From the NCBI RefSeq assembly GCF_011765625.1, contig NZ_CP050313.1:3592501-3656500 (forward strand): a DNA stretch of 64,000 bases, in the 5' to 3' direction. The stretch comes from Shewanella aestuarii. Lineage in GTDB: Bacteria > Pseudomonadota > Gammaproteobacteria > Enterobacterales > Shewanellaceae. Under the pieces are notes generated by a model that searched no databases, was not told the origin of the DNA, and saw only the letters and a list, made by a program, of their open reading frames with translations. The position numbers and the translations under genes were made by a program. Shown in pieces: positions 45,254-52,914 of the stretch (the first letter of the stretch is position 1; each line of letters begins with the position of its first letter).

Positions 45254-45858
45254 TGCGTTATTTTATTCTATTACTCGTTATCGCAACGACTTCAGCTTGT
45301 TCAATGAATGACATTGTCACCATGGATACGCCAACTAAGCAAGGCTTCAATTTAAATGATCAAGATGGTGATGGTGTGATTGAAGCTCGAGAAAGGTGCG
45401 CAGGCACACTAACTGGGGCTGATATCGATAACTATGGCTGCGGTGCAATAAAGGCGGTGAATGATCGTCAAGATTTAGAAATATTATTTGCCAATAACTC
45501 TGATGTTATTGAGCCCAAATACTACGACAAAATCGAGCGCGTTGCGAAACTCTTAAAACAGTATCCACAAACTAGAGCTGTAATCGAAGGTCACTGTAGC
45601 AACCGCGGTAGCTATGAACTCAACTTAGCCTTGTCACAAAACCGAGCGAATGCTGTTACTAAAATATTAGAGGAACGTTTTGGTATTGAGTCAAGTAGAC
45701 TGACAGCTATTGGCTATAGTTTTGATAAACCAGTTGATACCAGTGGCACACCAGAAGCCGAAATGCGTAATCGCAGGGTTGTGGCAGAAGTGACTGGTGA
45801 AGACACAATGGCAAATATGAAGTGGCACATTTATACGGTTGATGAGCAAATCGAATAA
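45253..45858 (+). CDS. OmpA-like peptidoglycan-binding lipoprotein of the adhesin operon
   Basis: The 201-aa protein has a short signal peptide and lipobox (VIATTSAC, Cys16), then a calcium-type motif (DQDGDGVIEARERC) resembling thrombospondin type 3 repeats, then an OmpA C-terminal domain (about 75-180) with LFANNSDVI and the DAP-binding residues in RNRRV. It would tether the outer membrane to peptidoglycan. Its start overlaps aggA by 1 bp, so it belongs to the same transcription unit. Its role in adhesin export or retention is not known to me. The same gene position occurs in S. oneidensis, as I recall. Confidence 0.9.
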   Translation: MRYFILLLVIATTSACSMNDIVTMDTPTKQGFNLNDQDGDGVIEARERCAGTLTGADIDNYGCGAIKAVNDRQDLEILFANNSDVIEPKYYDKIERVAKLLKQYPQTRAVIEGHCSNRGSYELNLALSQNRANAVTKILEERFGIESSRLTAIGYSFDKPVDTSGTPEAEMRNRRVVAEVTGEDTMANMKWHIYTVDEQIE

Positions 45859-45918
45859 CGCCTAACTCAGAATTAAGGTAATGGTCTTTTGGGAAATGCT
45901 ACAACGCATTGTATATCG

Positions 45919-46599
45919 ATGACAGTCAAAGGCTGCAGTATATTATTACTCGCAGCCTGTTGTATTTTATCGTCTTTATATGCTGCAGCGCCTAAAAAAC
46001 TGGACGAAAAAAAAATCACCACCACGCTCGTTAATCGATACGGTGAGCGAGCAGGACTGAGAGCAAAAGCTTGGTTTGATATCGTCAATAACTCACAATC
46101 ATTACCTGAAAAACAGCAGCTAGAAAACGTCAACCAGTTTTTTAACCTATTCCGCTTTGTCAGTGACAAAGCGTTATGGGGAGAATCAAACTATTGGGCC
46201 ACCCCTATGGAGTTTATTGGTGTGAATGGCGGTGATTGTGAGGACTTTTCAATCGCCAAATACTTTACCCTGCTTCAATTAGGCATTCCTGAAGACAAGC
46301 TGCGTATCACCATGGTAAAGGCAACAACATTAAACCAGTACCATATGGTGTTGGCCTATTATGAAACACCCAGTTCAATTCCATTGGTACTCGATAACTT
46401 AGATAAAAAAATTAAACCTGCAACACAACGCGTAGATTTACTGCCTGTGTACAGCTTTAACGGTAAACAGTTATGGCTGAATAAAGAAAAAGGTCGAGGT
46501 GAGCTTGCAGGTTCATCATCTCGATTAGAAAAATGGAATGATTTAACACACCGGTTAGGCGTTGATCGTCTACGTCAACCTAAACTCAACATGGAGTAG
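45919..46599 (+). CDS. bpfG: LapG-type periplasmic cysteine protease (BpfG)
   Basis: LapG-type proteases cut the adhesin at the TA-AG site in the periplasm and release it. This is a transglutaminase-like (BTLCP) fold. Counting from the ATG at 45919 the catalytic residues are Cys107 (GGDCEDFSIAKYF), His142 (QYHMVLAYYE) and Asp159 (LVLDNLDKK); Asp106 and Glu108 match the calcium site of the family. A signal peptide-like segment (ILLLAACCILSSLYAAA) precedes. The start is uncertain: a TTG at 45889 has AAGG at a good distance, which would add ten residues; the ATG has no ribosome-binding site. It precedes the LapD gene by 7 bp. Confidence 0.93.
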   Translation: MTVKGCSILLLAACCILSSLYAAAPKKLDEKKITTTLVNRYGERAGLRAKAWFDIVNNSQSLPEKQQLENVNQFFNLFRFVSDKALWGESNYWATPMEFIGVNGGDCEDFSIAKYFTLLQLGIPEDKLRITMVKATTLNQYHMVLAYYETPSSIPLVLDNLDKKIKPATQRVDLLPVYSFNGKQLWLNKEKGRGELAGSSSRLEKWNDLTHRLGVDRLRQPKLNME

Positions 46600-46606
46600 T
46601 GATCAC

Positions 46607-48529
46607 ATGACCCTGTTCAGGCAGATTTATGCGTTACTTTTTGTACTTTTCTTGCTAACGATAACTAGTTTGGCATATGTGCAATTTACAGAAACGCAGA
46701 GCTTTTTAACCAAGCAAATGGAGTCGGATCTCAATAATGCGAGCCATTCTTTAGGGTTAATGCTAGTTCCCGCCTTGGAAGCGAGCGATCCTGCTGCAAC
46801 TGAAACCATGGTCAATGTGTTATTTGAAGGTGGTTACTATCAACAAATCAAGTTAACTTGGCTTGTTGATGGCAAACAACAAGTTTGGAATAACGCTATT
46901 AGGGTTAAAGATGTTCCACAGTGGTTTATCGATTTAGATATTTTTACGCCTATCTCTAAAGAAAATATCATTACCTCCGGCTGGTTACAGCTGGCAAAAC
47001 TTGAAATCACCGCACATCCCGGGTTTGGCTACCATGAGCTATGGCGCATTATTTCTAACATTATTATTGTATTTGCCATTTTATTCTTAGTTGCAATAGT
47101 CTTTGCTCGAGTAGGCTTAAGCATGATCTTAAAGCCACTTCACCACTTACAAGAACACGCCAAAAAAATTGCAAATCGTCAATTTGGCCCAGATATGCCC
47201 ACACCCAAAACCACCGAACTCAAAGAGCTGGTACAAGCTTTCAACAGTATGTCGGCACAGTTAAAGCAGGTATTTAACTCGCTTGATGAAGAAGTGTCTG
47301 CATTACGTAAAAAAAACTTAGTCGACCAAGTCTCTGACTTACCCAATCGCCAATACATTGTGAGCCGCATTAACGGCTGGTTAAATGAGCCAAGTTCAGG
47401 TGCATTATTTTTAGTAAAAATGGACTGGTTGGAAGAGGTCCATAGTCAATATGGTTATCAGGTTAGAGACGAAACCATCAAATTGTTGGCGCAAAAATTA
47501 CAGCATAATCTCGATGAAGTCAGTCCATCGGTGATCGCACGAATTGCAGCATATGAATTTGCCTTTTTAATTGAAGACAACGAACATGAACAGCTAACCA
47601 AATACTTGCAATGCCTGATCCGCACGATTAATAAAGAAATCTCTAAAGCGGGATGCAAACCTAATGAGCAATTTAATATTGGTATTGCGGAAAGATTAGG
47701 ACAAATGACTGTGAGTGATATTTTGGCTCAAGCCGATAATGCACTACAAAAATCAATTCAAGAACACAAAGTATTCCATTGGTACGAAAATAGCCACCAG
47801 CAACTATATACCCGTGATGAGTGGCGTAATAACCTGTCTAAAGCCATTAGCCAGAATCGTTTCCAATTTCGCTGGCAGCCTATTCAGCTCAACAGCAATA
47901 ACGAAGTGTGTCAGCGAGAAATTTATTGCCAATTACAAATTGGCGAAAACCTGCTGCACGCAGGCCAATTTATGCCTTTCATTGAAATTTTATCGTTAGG
48001 AACCTCATTGGATCGTAGTTTAATAGAAACCTTAAACGACCATAAGATTTTTGACCGAAATTTTGAACCCGTAGCCATTAACTTAACGAATCAAAGTATC
48101 AGTGATCGTGAATTTCATCGCTGGATTAAACAATTTTTACGCGGGCATAAATCTCCTGAACGTATTTGCTTTGAGATCCCCGAGGCAAGCGTATACAGCG
48201 ACTTAGCGTCTTGCGAGCACTTGTGCGAGATTATTCGTGATTGCGGAGCCCACTTTGGCATCGACCACTTTGGTCGCCAATTTGGCTCTATGACGTATTT
48301 ACAAAACCTGCGACCAAGTTATGTCAAACTGGATCAGTCCTTTGCATATATCGAAGAAAGTCAGCATAACAGCGAACTTTGCCGCGCATTAGTCAATGTT
48401 GCTAAAGGACTGGATATCCAAGTCATTGTTACCGGCATACAACAAACTGAGCAATTAAATCGCTTTACCGACTTGCGCCTAGATGCTCATCAAGGCTTTA
48501 TCGCTCCGCCAGTTGACTTAAAACTGTAA
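46607..48529 (+). CDS. bpfD: LapD-type c-di-GMP receptor with degenerate GGDEF and EAL (BpfD)
   Basis: The inner-membrane switch that, when c-di-GMP is bound, sequesters LapG. The 640-aa protein has TM1 (about 7-27), a periplasmic LapD_MoxY_N output domain (28-150), TM2 (about 155-177), a HAMP helix pair, a GGDEF-like domain in which the signature is replaced (IAAYEFAFL) and an EAL-like domain in which the EAL position reads EIYCQLQ and the DDFG region DHFGRQFGS. Catalytic glutamates and aspartates are thus lost, as expected for a binding-only receptor. The ATG at 46607, with GGAG 10 bases upstream, is preferred over an upstream in-frame start at 46562. A terminator follows. Confidence 0.93.
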   Translation: MTLFRQIYALLFVLFLLTITSLAYVQFTETQSFLTKQMESDLNNASHSLGLMLVPALEASDPAATETMVNVLFEGGYYQQIKLTWLVDGKQQVWNNAIRVKDVPQWFIDLDIFTPISKENIITSGWLQLAKLEITAHPGFGYHELWRIISNIIIVFAILFLVAIVFARVGLSMILKPLHHLQEHAKKIANRQFGPDMPTPKTTELKELVQAFNSMSAQLKQVFNSLDEEVSALRKKNLVDQVSDLPNRQYIVSRINGWLNEPSSGALFLVKMDWLEEVHSQYGYQVRDETIKLLAQKLQHNLDEVSPSVIARIAAYEFAFLIEDNEHEQLTKYLQCLIRTINKEISKAGCKPNEQFNIGIAERLGQMTVSDILAQADNALQKSIQEHKVFHWYENSHQQLYTRDEWRNNLSKAISQNRFQFRWQPIQLNSNNEVCQREIYCQLQIGENLLHAGQFMPFIEILSLGTSLDRSLIETLNDHKIFDRNFEPVAINLTNQSISDREFHRWIKQFLRGHKSPERICFEIPEASVYSDLASCEHLCEIIRDCGAHFGIDHFGRQFGSMTYLQNLRPSYVKLDQSFAYIEESQHNSELCRALVNVAKGLDIQVIVTGIQQTEQLNRFTDLRLDAHQGFIAPPVDLKL

Positions 48530-48555
48530 CAACCCATCTTTTACAGTAACAAACA

Positions 48556-48588
48556 AAAAACCAGTAGCCTAAACTACTGGTTTTTTTG
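48556..48588. terminator. Intrinsic terminator after the adhesin operon
   Basis: AAAAACCAGTAG / CTACTGGTTTTT, a 12-bp stem with a 6-nt loop and a T-run to 48587. Symmetric A/T flanks allow use from the opposite strand too, for the convergent gene that follows. Confidence 0.9.
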
Positions 48589-48592
48589 TTGA

Positions 48593-49027
48593 TTAATCGT
48601 CTAGGTTGTCGCCCATTTCATCATAATCATCGTCAGCATCATCGCTATCATCAAAGTCATCAATGTCGTCATCTGCAACGATTTCATCAGGCTCTGGAGT
48701 AGGCTTAACCTTTTTAGGTGGCGCAGTATCAGGTACTTTAGACAAATCAATTCGAGATTGATGCTTAGCCATAAACGCTGCTCTAGCCTCTTTCCACTCA
48801 TCGCCAAACTGTTCTAAAGCCGCTTTAACTTGTGCATCATCTAAATCGTGCAAGTTAACTTTTACGATATCTTCCACATACTCAACAATTGTTTTACGTA
48901 CCGTATTATATAAGTAGACTCGCCCTGTTGACGCTTCTGGAAGTTGGCTATCTTGAAAGACAATGGTATTTCCTCTTGCCGTTCTTAATTCTCCAACCCA
49001 AAGTTGTTTTTTTGCTGTGTTATACAT
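48593..49027 (-). CDS. Unknown protein with a long acidic tail
   Basis: I do not recognise a family. The 144-aa protein (from MYNTAKKQLWVGELRTAR) has a beta-rich N-terminal half, a helical middle (LDDAQVKAALEQFGDEWKEARAAF) and a C-terminal tail of about 35 residues made mostly of Asp and Glu (DDDIDDFDDSDDADDDYDE). Acidic tails of this kind occur in nucleic-acid mimics and metal-binding proteins. A longer frame opens 15 codons upstream (49072), but the Met at 49027 has GGG 12 bases before it and fits the strand pattern better. It lies convergent to the adhesin operon. Confidence 0.65.
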   Translation of the reverse strand: MYNTAKKQLWVGELRTARGNTIVFQDSQLPEASTGRVYLYNTVRKTIVEYVEDIVKVNLHDLDDAQVKAALEQFGDEWKEARAAFMAKHQSRIDLSKVPDTAPPKKVKPTPEPDEIVADDDIDDFDDSDDADDDYDEMGDNLDD

Positions 49028-49410
49028 ATATGCTAACGCCCTTAAATCAACACATATACTCAAAGAAACCACTAAGCGCTAACGCTACTTAGCATCACAT
49101 TATTAATGCTTTAATAATGAGGGTATTTAAACAGAAAAATGCAGAGAATCAATGCCTATTGAGATGAAATTTTCACATTTATAGAGAAAATTTGCCAAAA
49201 ACCCTTTTAAGTTCAAATTGCATCTACTGATTACTAAAAAAGCCTTTTTACAGAATCATCTTTTCAATAACAAACATCTACACCTTGCGACTGTCTTTTC
49301 TCAAAATTCCCCTATTAAAAAATAGGCAACCATTTTGATAACTCGAGATTAGCCCAAATATTCCTTGCATCAAGTTTTTCAGTATTTTTATTTTAAATGA
49401 AGCAAAAAGG
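49028..49410. other. Gene-free A+T-rich stretch
   Basis: The 383-bp gap between two minus-strand genes shows no open frame of note, no clear terminator for the quinone oxidoreductase gene and no repeated motif. Only a small hairpin CCTATT-AAAA-AATAGG (about 49310-49325) was noticed. Confidence 0.4.
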
Positions 49411-50409
49411 CTAAATCATCTGTAATACAATTTTTCCCTTGTGGCGGCCTGATTCCATATAGTGATGCGCCTCAACAACCTCTTTAAAATCATATACCTT
49501 ATCAACAGGGATCTGCAACTTACCCTTTTCAATTAATGGCCATACATTTGCCAATAATCCTGCTGCAATTTCAGCCTTAGCAGTCACACTTTGCGGTCGT
49601 AAAGTAGAACCGGTCCACACTATGCGCTTGGCCATTAACCTGAAAATATCCACGGTAGCTCTTGGGCCTCGTTGCATTGCAATCGACACCATCCGCCCAT
49701 CCATGGCTAACACTTTTAAATTATCATTAATAAAATCACCGCCAGCAATATCAACTACCACATCCACACCTTGCTGATCCGTGAGCGCCAATATTGGCTC
49801 GACAAAATGCTGCTGATTGTAATTAATGGCATGCTCAGCTCCTTGAGCTAAACAAAACTGACACTTATCATCACTGCCTGAGGTCACAAAAACCCTAGCA
49901 CCTAACTGGCTTGCCATTTGAATCGCTGTGGTGCCAATACCGCCAGAACCACCATGAATAAGCACCGACTCACCCGCCTTTAATCCGGCGCGCATAAACA
50001 TATTTCCCCAAACCGTAAAGCAGGTCTCTGGCAATGCTGCCGCATCGGTGTAGCTCAGACCACTTGGAATAGGTAAACAATGCAACGCATAAGTATTTAC
50101 CTGCTCAGCGTAACCACCACCTGGCACCAACGCACAAACACTATCCCCAACTTGCCATATCGTCACATCATCGGCTACGGCTGAAATGACCCCTGCCACT
50201 TCTAATCCTAAAATAGGACTAGCATCAACAGGCGGTGGATAAGCTCCCATACGTTGTTTAATATCAGGACCATTAACGCCTGCTGCATACACCTGAATCC
50301 GAACCTGGCCTGCAAGCAAAGGGCTAATCTGAGCTTGCATGAAATGCATCACATCAGCCTCACCGGGCGCGTCAAATACAACTTGGTTTATTGTTTGAGA
50401 ATCAATCAT
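49411..50409 (-). CDS. NAD(P)H:quinone oxidoreductase, zeta-crystallin type (MDR)
   Basis: A zinc-free medium-chain dehydrogenase/reductase. From the ATG at 50409 it has 332 aa: a GroES-like catalytic domain (AAGVNGPDIKQRMGAYPPP region), and a Rossmann domain with VLIHGGSGGIGTTAIQ as the NADPH-binding loop, plus DVVVDIAGGDF. It resembles the human PIG3/QOR-like (TP53I3) subfamily, which reduces quinones. AGGGG lies 6 bases upstream of this ATG; the upstream ATG at 50442 lacks one. No partner gene is evident. The physiological substrate is unknown. Confidence 0.88.
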   Translation of the reverse strand: MIDSQTINQVVFDAPGEADVMHFMQAQISPLLAGQVRIQVYAAGVNGPDIKQRMGAYPPPVDASPILGLEVAGVISAVADDVTIWQVGDSVCALVPGGGYAEQVNTYALHCLPIPSGLSYTDAAALPETCFTVWGNMFMRAGLKAGESVLIHGGSGGIGTTAIQMASQLGARVFVTSGSDDKCQFCLAQGAEHAINYNQQHFVEPILALTDQQGVDVVVDIAGGDFINDNLKVLAMDGRMVSIAMQRGPRATVDIFRLMAKRIVWTGSTLRPQSVTAKAEIAAGLLANVWPLIEKGKLQIPVDKVYDFKEVVEAHHYMESGRHKGKIVLQMI

Positions 50410-50541
50410 TGCAACCCCTACTGCATTACTTTTTAAGTACATGCAATTGACTATACACCAGGATTAGAGCACCTCATAACGACTAAAATCGCGATGGTTA
50501 ATCATTTAAAAGTACATAACTCAAAGAACAACGCTAGAAGC

Positions 50542-50570
50542 AAAAAAGGACCTGCAAAGCAGATCCTTTT
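50542..50570 (-). terminator. Intrinsic terminator of ssb
   Basis: On the minus strand AAAGGATCTGC pairs with GCAGGTCCTTTT (one G-T pair) across a TTT loop, then a T-run. It lies 28 bp after the ssb stop. Confidence 0.75.
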
Positions 50571-50597
50571 ATCAATCATTTATATTTTTGTCTTTGG

Positions 50598-51281
50598 TCA
50601 GAACGGAATATCGTCATCCCAGCCTTCATCTAAATCTGGAGTAAAGTTTTGTGCTGGCTGCGGTGCAGGGCGCTGAGCAGGAGCTTGCTGTGGCGCAGCT
50701 TGCTGGAAGTTACCTTGAGGCGCTTGAGGCTTTGGTGCATAAGTTTGTTGTGGCGCCACTTGTGGTGCAGACTGCTGACCATAACCACCTGCTGGCTGCT
50801 GATAACTGCCTGCTGGCGCTTGATTATATTGACCAGACTGCTGCGGCTGTTGTGGCGCATTTTGACGAGGCTGTGGTGCTGGGCGTGGCTGTGCTGGGGC
50901 TTGATTATAACCTTGATTATTATCCATGCCTGAACCGCTGTTACGGCTATCAAGCATTTGCATTTCCATCGCATTAATTTCAGTCTTGTAACGGTCTTGA
51001 CCTGTCGTTTGGTCTTGCCATTTACTGGTTTGCAATTTGCCTTCTAAATACACTTTCGAGCCTTTCTTTAGGTACTCTCCAGCAATTTCAGCTAAACGAC
51101 GATACATAACAATGTTATGCCACTCAGTACGCTCTTGTACTTGACCTTGTTGGTCTTTCCACGACTCGCTAGTCGCTACAGTAAAATTGGCAACGGCATT
51201 ACCGTTTGGCATGTAACGTACCTCAGGATCTTTACCTAAGTTACCCACCAAAATGACTTTATTCACACCACGACTGGCCAT
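50598..51281 (-). CDS. ssb: Single-stranded DNA-binding protein
   Basis: SSB coats ssDNA in replication, repair and recombination and recruits partners. The 227-aa protein has the OB fold (about 5-112; [21 protein letters not shown] opening, [25 protein letters not shown]), a long Q/P/A/G-rich linker of about 100 residues, and the acidic C-terminal tip [10 protein letters not shown]. It is longer than E. coli SSB (178 aa) because of the linker. It is downstream of the MFS gene and close to uvrA, as in many gammaproteobacteria. Confidence 0.96.
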   Translation of the reverse strand: MASRGVNKVILVGNLGKDPEVRYMPNGNAVANFTVATSESWKDQQGQVQERTEWHNIVMYRRLAEIAGEYLKKGSKVYLEGKLQTSKWQDQTTGQDRYKTEINAMEMQMLDSRNSGSGMDNNQGYNQAPAQPRPAPQPRQNAPQQPQQSGQYNQAPAGSYQQPAGGYGQQSAPQVAPQQTYAPKPQAPQGNFQQAAPQQAPAQRPAPQPAQNFTPDLDEGWDDDIPF

Positions 51282-51334
51282 CGAAATCTCCTGCGATTAT
51301 CTCTATATTACTATTCGTTCTGATCAAAATTGAT

Positions 51335-52702
51335 CTAATTGACAGAGCCTAACACAGCTCTAGCTTCGCTTAAATTGAAATCGTCATTCACTTTCAAATA
51401 AGCAACTTTATCTTCTAATACAACTATCGCCTCTGCAACACCTGTTAACTGCGATAATTGCGCCGCCATAGTTTGAGCATGAGGTTTGTCTTTAATAGCC
51501 GCCTGTAATGTGTAGCTCTTTAATAACACGGGTTTAGCCATACCAAAGGTTAATAATAGCCATAAAAACATCAGCGCAAGCGCAACAAAAAACACCCCTG
51601 AAGCCCCCAACAACTGATAAGCACCACCGCCTAACATGCCACCACAAAACGCACCTAAAAATTGGCTAGTTGAATACACGCCCATGGCAGACCCTTTTTC
51701 ACCAACAGGGCAAAATTTAGCAATCAAACTAGGCAATGACGCTTCAAGATAGTTGAAGCCTGTAAAGAATAAAACAACAGCTATGCTTAATACCCATAAA
51801 TTGTCAGCAAATAAGCCCATTGCTGCCAAGGCTGCCATCATAATTAACAACGACAACTGGAACATGGTTTTAGTGTTGTTTTTCTTAACACCAATAATGA
51901 TTAACGGCACCATTAAAAAGAACGCACCGATAAATGCAGGGAAATAAAGCATCCAGTGTTTTTCTTTTACCAAGCCTGCATCAACTAAATCTAAAGGCAA
52001 GGCAACAAACACTGCGGTTAGCACTAAATGCAAGATAAATATACCGGCATCAAGACGGAATAATTGCGGGTCAAACAGCATCTTCTTAAGCTTAGCTGGC
52101 GTTGCGAGAGTATCGCCCTTAGGAGCTTGGCTTATTGGATTGGGAACAAAAAACTGCACAATAATAATCCCGACAACCGCCAACACACTGGTCAACAAAA
52201 ACAAGCCAGTTAAGCCTACACTTTGCGCCACAATAGGGCCAACAAGTAGTGACAGTGCAAATGAAAAGCCAATACACATGCCAATCACAGCCATCACCTT
52301 AGTACGCTGTTCATCACGGGTTAAGTCAGCAGCTAATGCTAACACCGCAGCTGCAATAGCACCCATCCCTTGCACAGCACGCCCAAATACCACCCCGTAA
52401 ATATGATCTGACGAAGCAGCAATCAAGCTACCTATAGCAAACAATACCAATCCAGCCATAATGATAGGCTTACGCCCATACTTATCAGACAGTATGCCCA
52501 TAGGAATTTGTAAAATAGCTTGAGTCAGACCATATGCACCAATCGCAATACCGACCCATAACGGTGAGAAACCTTCAAGATGTTGCCCATATAACGCAAA
52601 TACTGGCATGATCATAAACAAGCCCATCATTCGCAAACCAAATACACTGGCTAGCGAAAACGCGACCTTTTTCTCCATGCCCGACAATCCATTACTGGCC
52701 AT
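51335..52702 (-). CDS. MFS transporter, YajR-like
   Basis: A 12-helix major facilitator, 455 aa. Motif A is GILSDKYGRKPI between helices 2 and 3. The C-terminal 60 residues after the last helix (TLQAAIKDKPHAQTMAAQLS ... VAYLKVNDDFN) form a small ferredoxin-like domain equivalent to the YAM domain of E. coli YajR (456 aa). It is divergent from uvrA and followed by ssb in the same direction, a conserved arrangement in related bacteria. Substrate unknown; probably drug or metabolite efflux. Confidence 0.88.
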   Translation of the reverse strand: MASNGLSGMEKKVAFSLASVFGLRMMGLFMIMPVFALYGQHLEGFSPLWVGIAIGAYGLTQAILQIPMGILSDKYGRKPIIMAGLVLFAIGSLIAASSDHIYGVVFGRAVQGMGAIAAAVLALAADLTRDEQRTKVMAVIGMCIGFSFALSLLVGPIVAQSVGLTGLFLLTSVLAVVGIIIVQFFVPNPISQAPKGDTLATPAKLKKMLFDPQLFRLDAGIFILHLVLTAVFVALPLDLVDAGLVKEKHWMLYFPAFIGAFFLMVPLIIIGVKKNNTKTMFQLSLLIMMAALAAMGLFADNLWVLSIAVVLFFTGFNYLEASLPSLIAKFCPVGEKGSAMGVYSTSQFLGAFCGGMLGGGAYQLLGASGVFFVALALMFLWLLLTFGMAKPVLLKSYTLQAAIKDKPHAQTMAAQLSQLTGVAEAIVVLEDKVAYLKVNDDFNLSEARAVLGSVN

Positions 52703-52803
52703 TCATACACCCTTTTGACAATTTTTAACAATCGCGCATATTACCATAGCCTGAATCACATGCTCAAAAGGAAATCACAGTTTACTTAATTAAATCCATG
52801 TCT

Positions 52804-52819
52804 CCTGAATATACGTATA
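52804..52819. promoter_or_regulatory. Candidate LexA (SOS) box between the MFS gene and uvrA
   Basis: CTG-AATATACGTA-TAG matches the CTG-N10-CAG consensus with one change in the right half; the inner A/T alternation is typical. It is 96 bp before the uvrA start. E. coli uvrA and ssb share such a site, which supports the call. Confidence 0.45.
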
Positions 52820-52914
52820 GGCTTAGCAAGCAATCGCCATGCATCTTTCTCTAATGAAAGGTAATGTGCGATACTAAACCTCATTTATCCCCTTAGCTAA
52901 AATAGAGCGAGTCG

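Noticed and set aside
50649..50977. Overlapping frames of about 90-115 codons on both strands within ssb
   Set aside because: They reflect the low-complexity Gln/Pro/Ala linker of SSB; the ssb frame is unambiguous.
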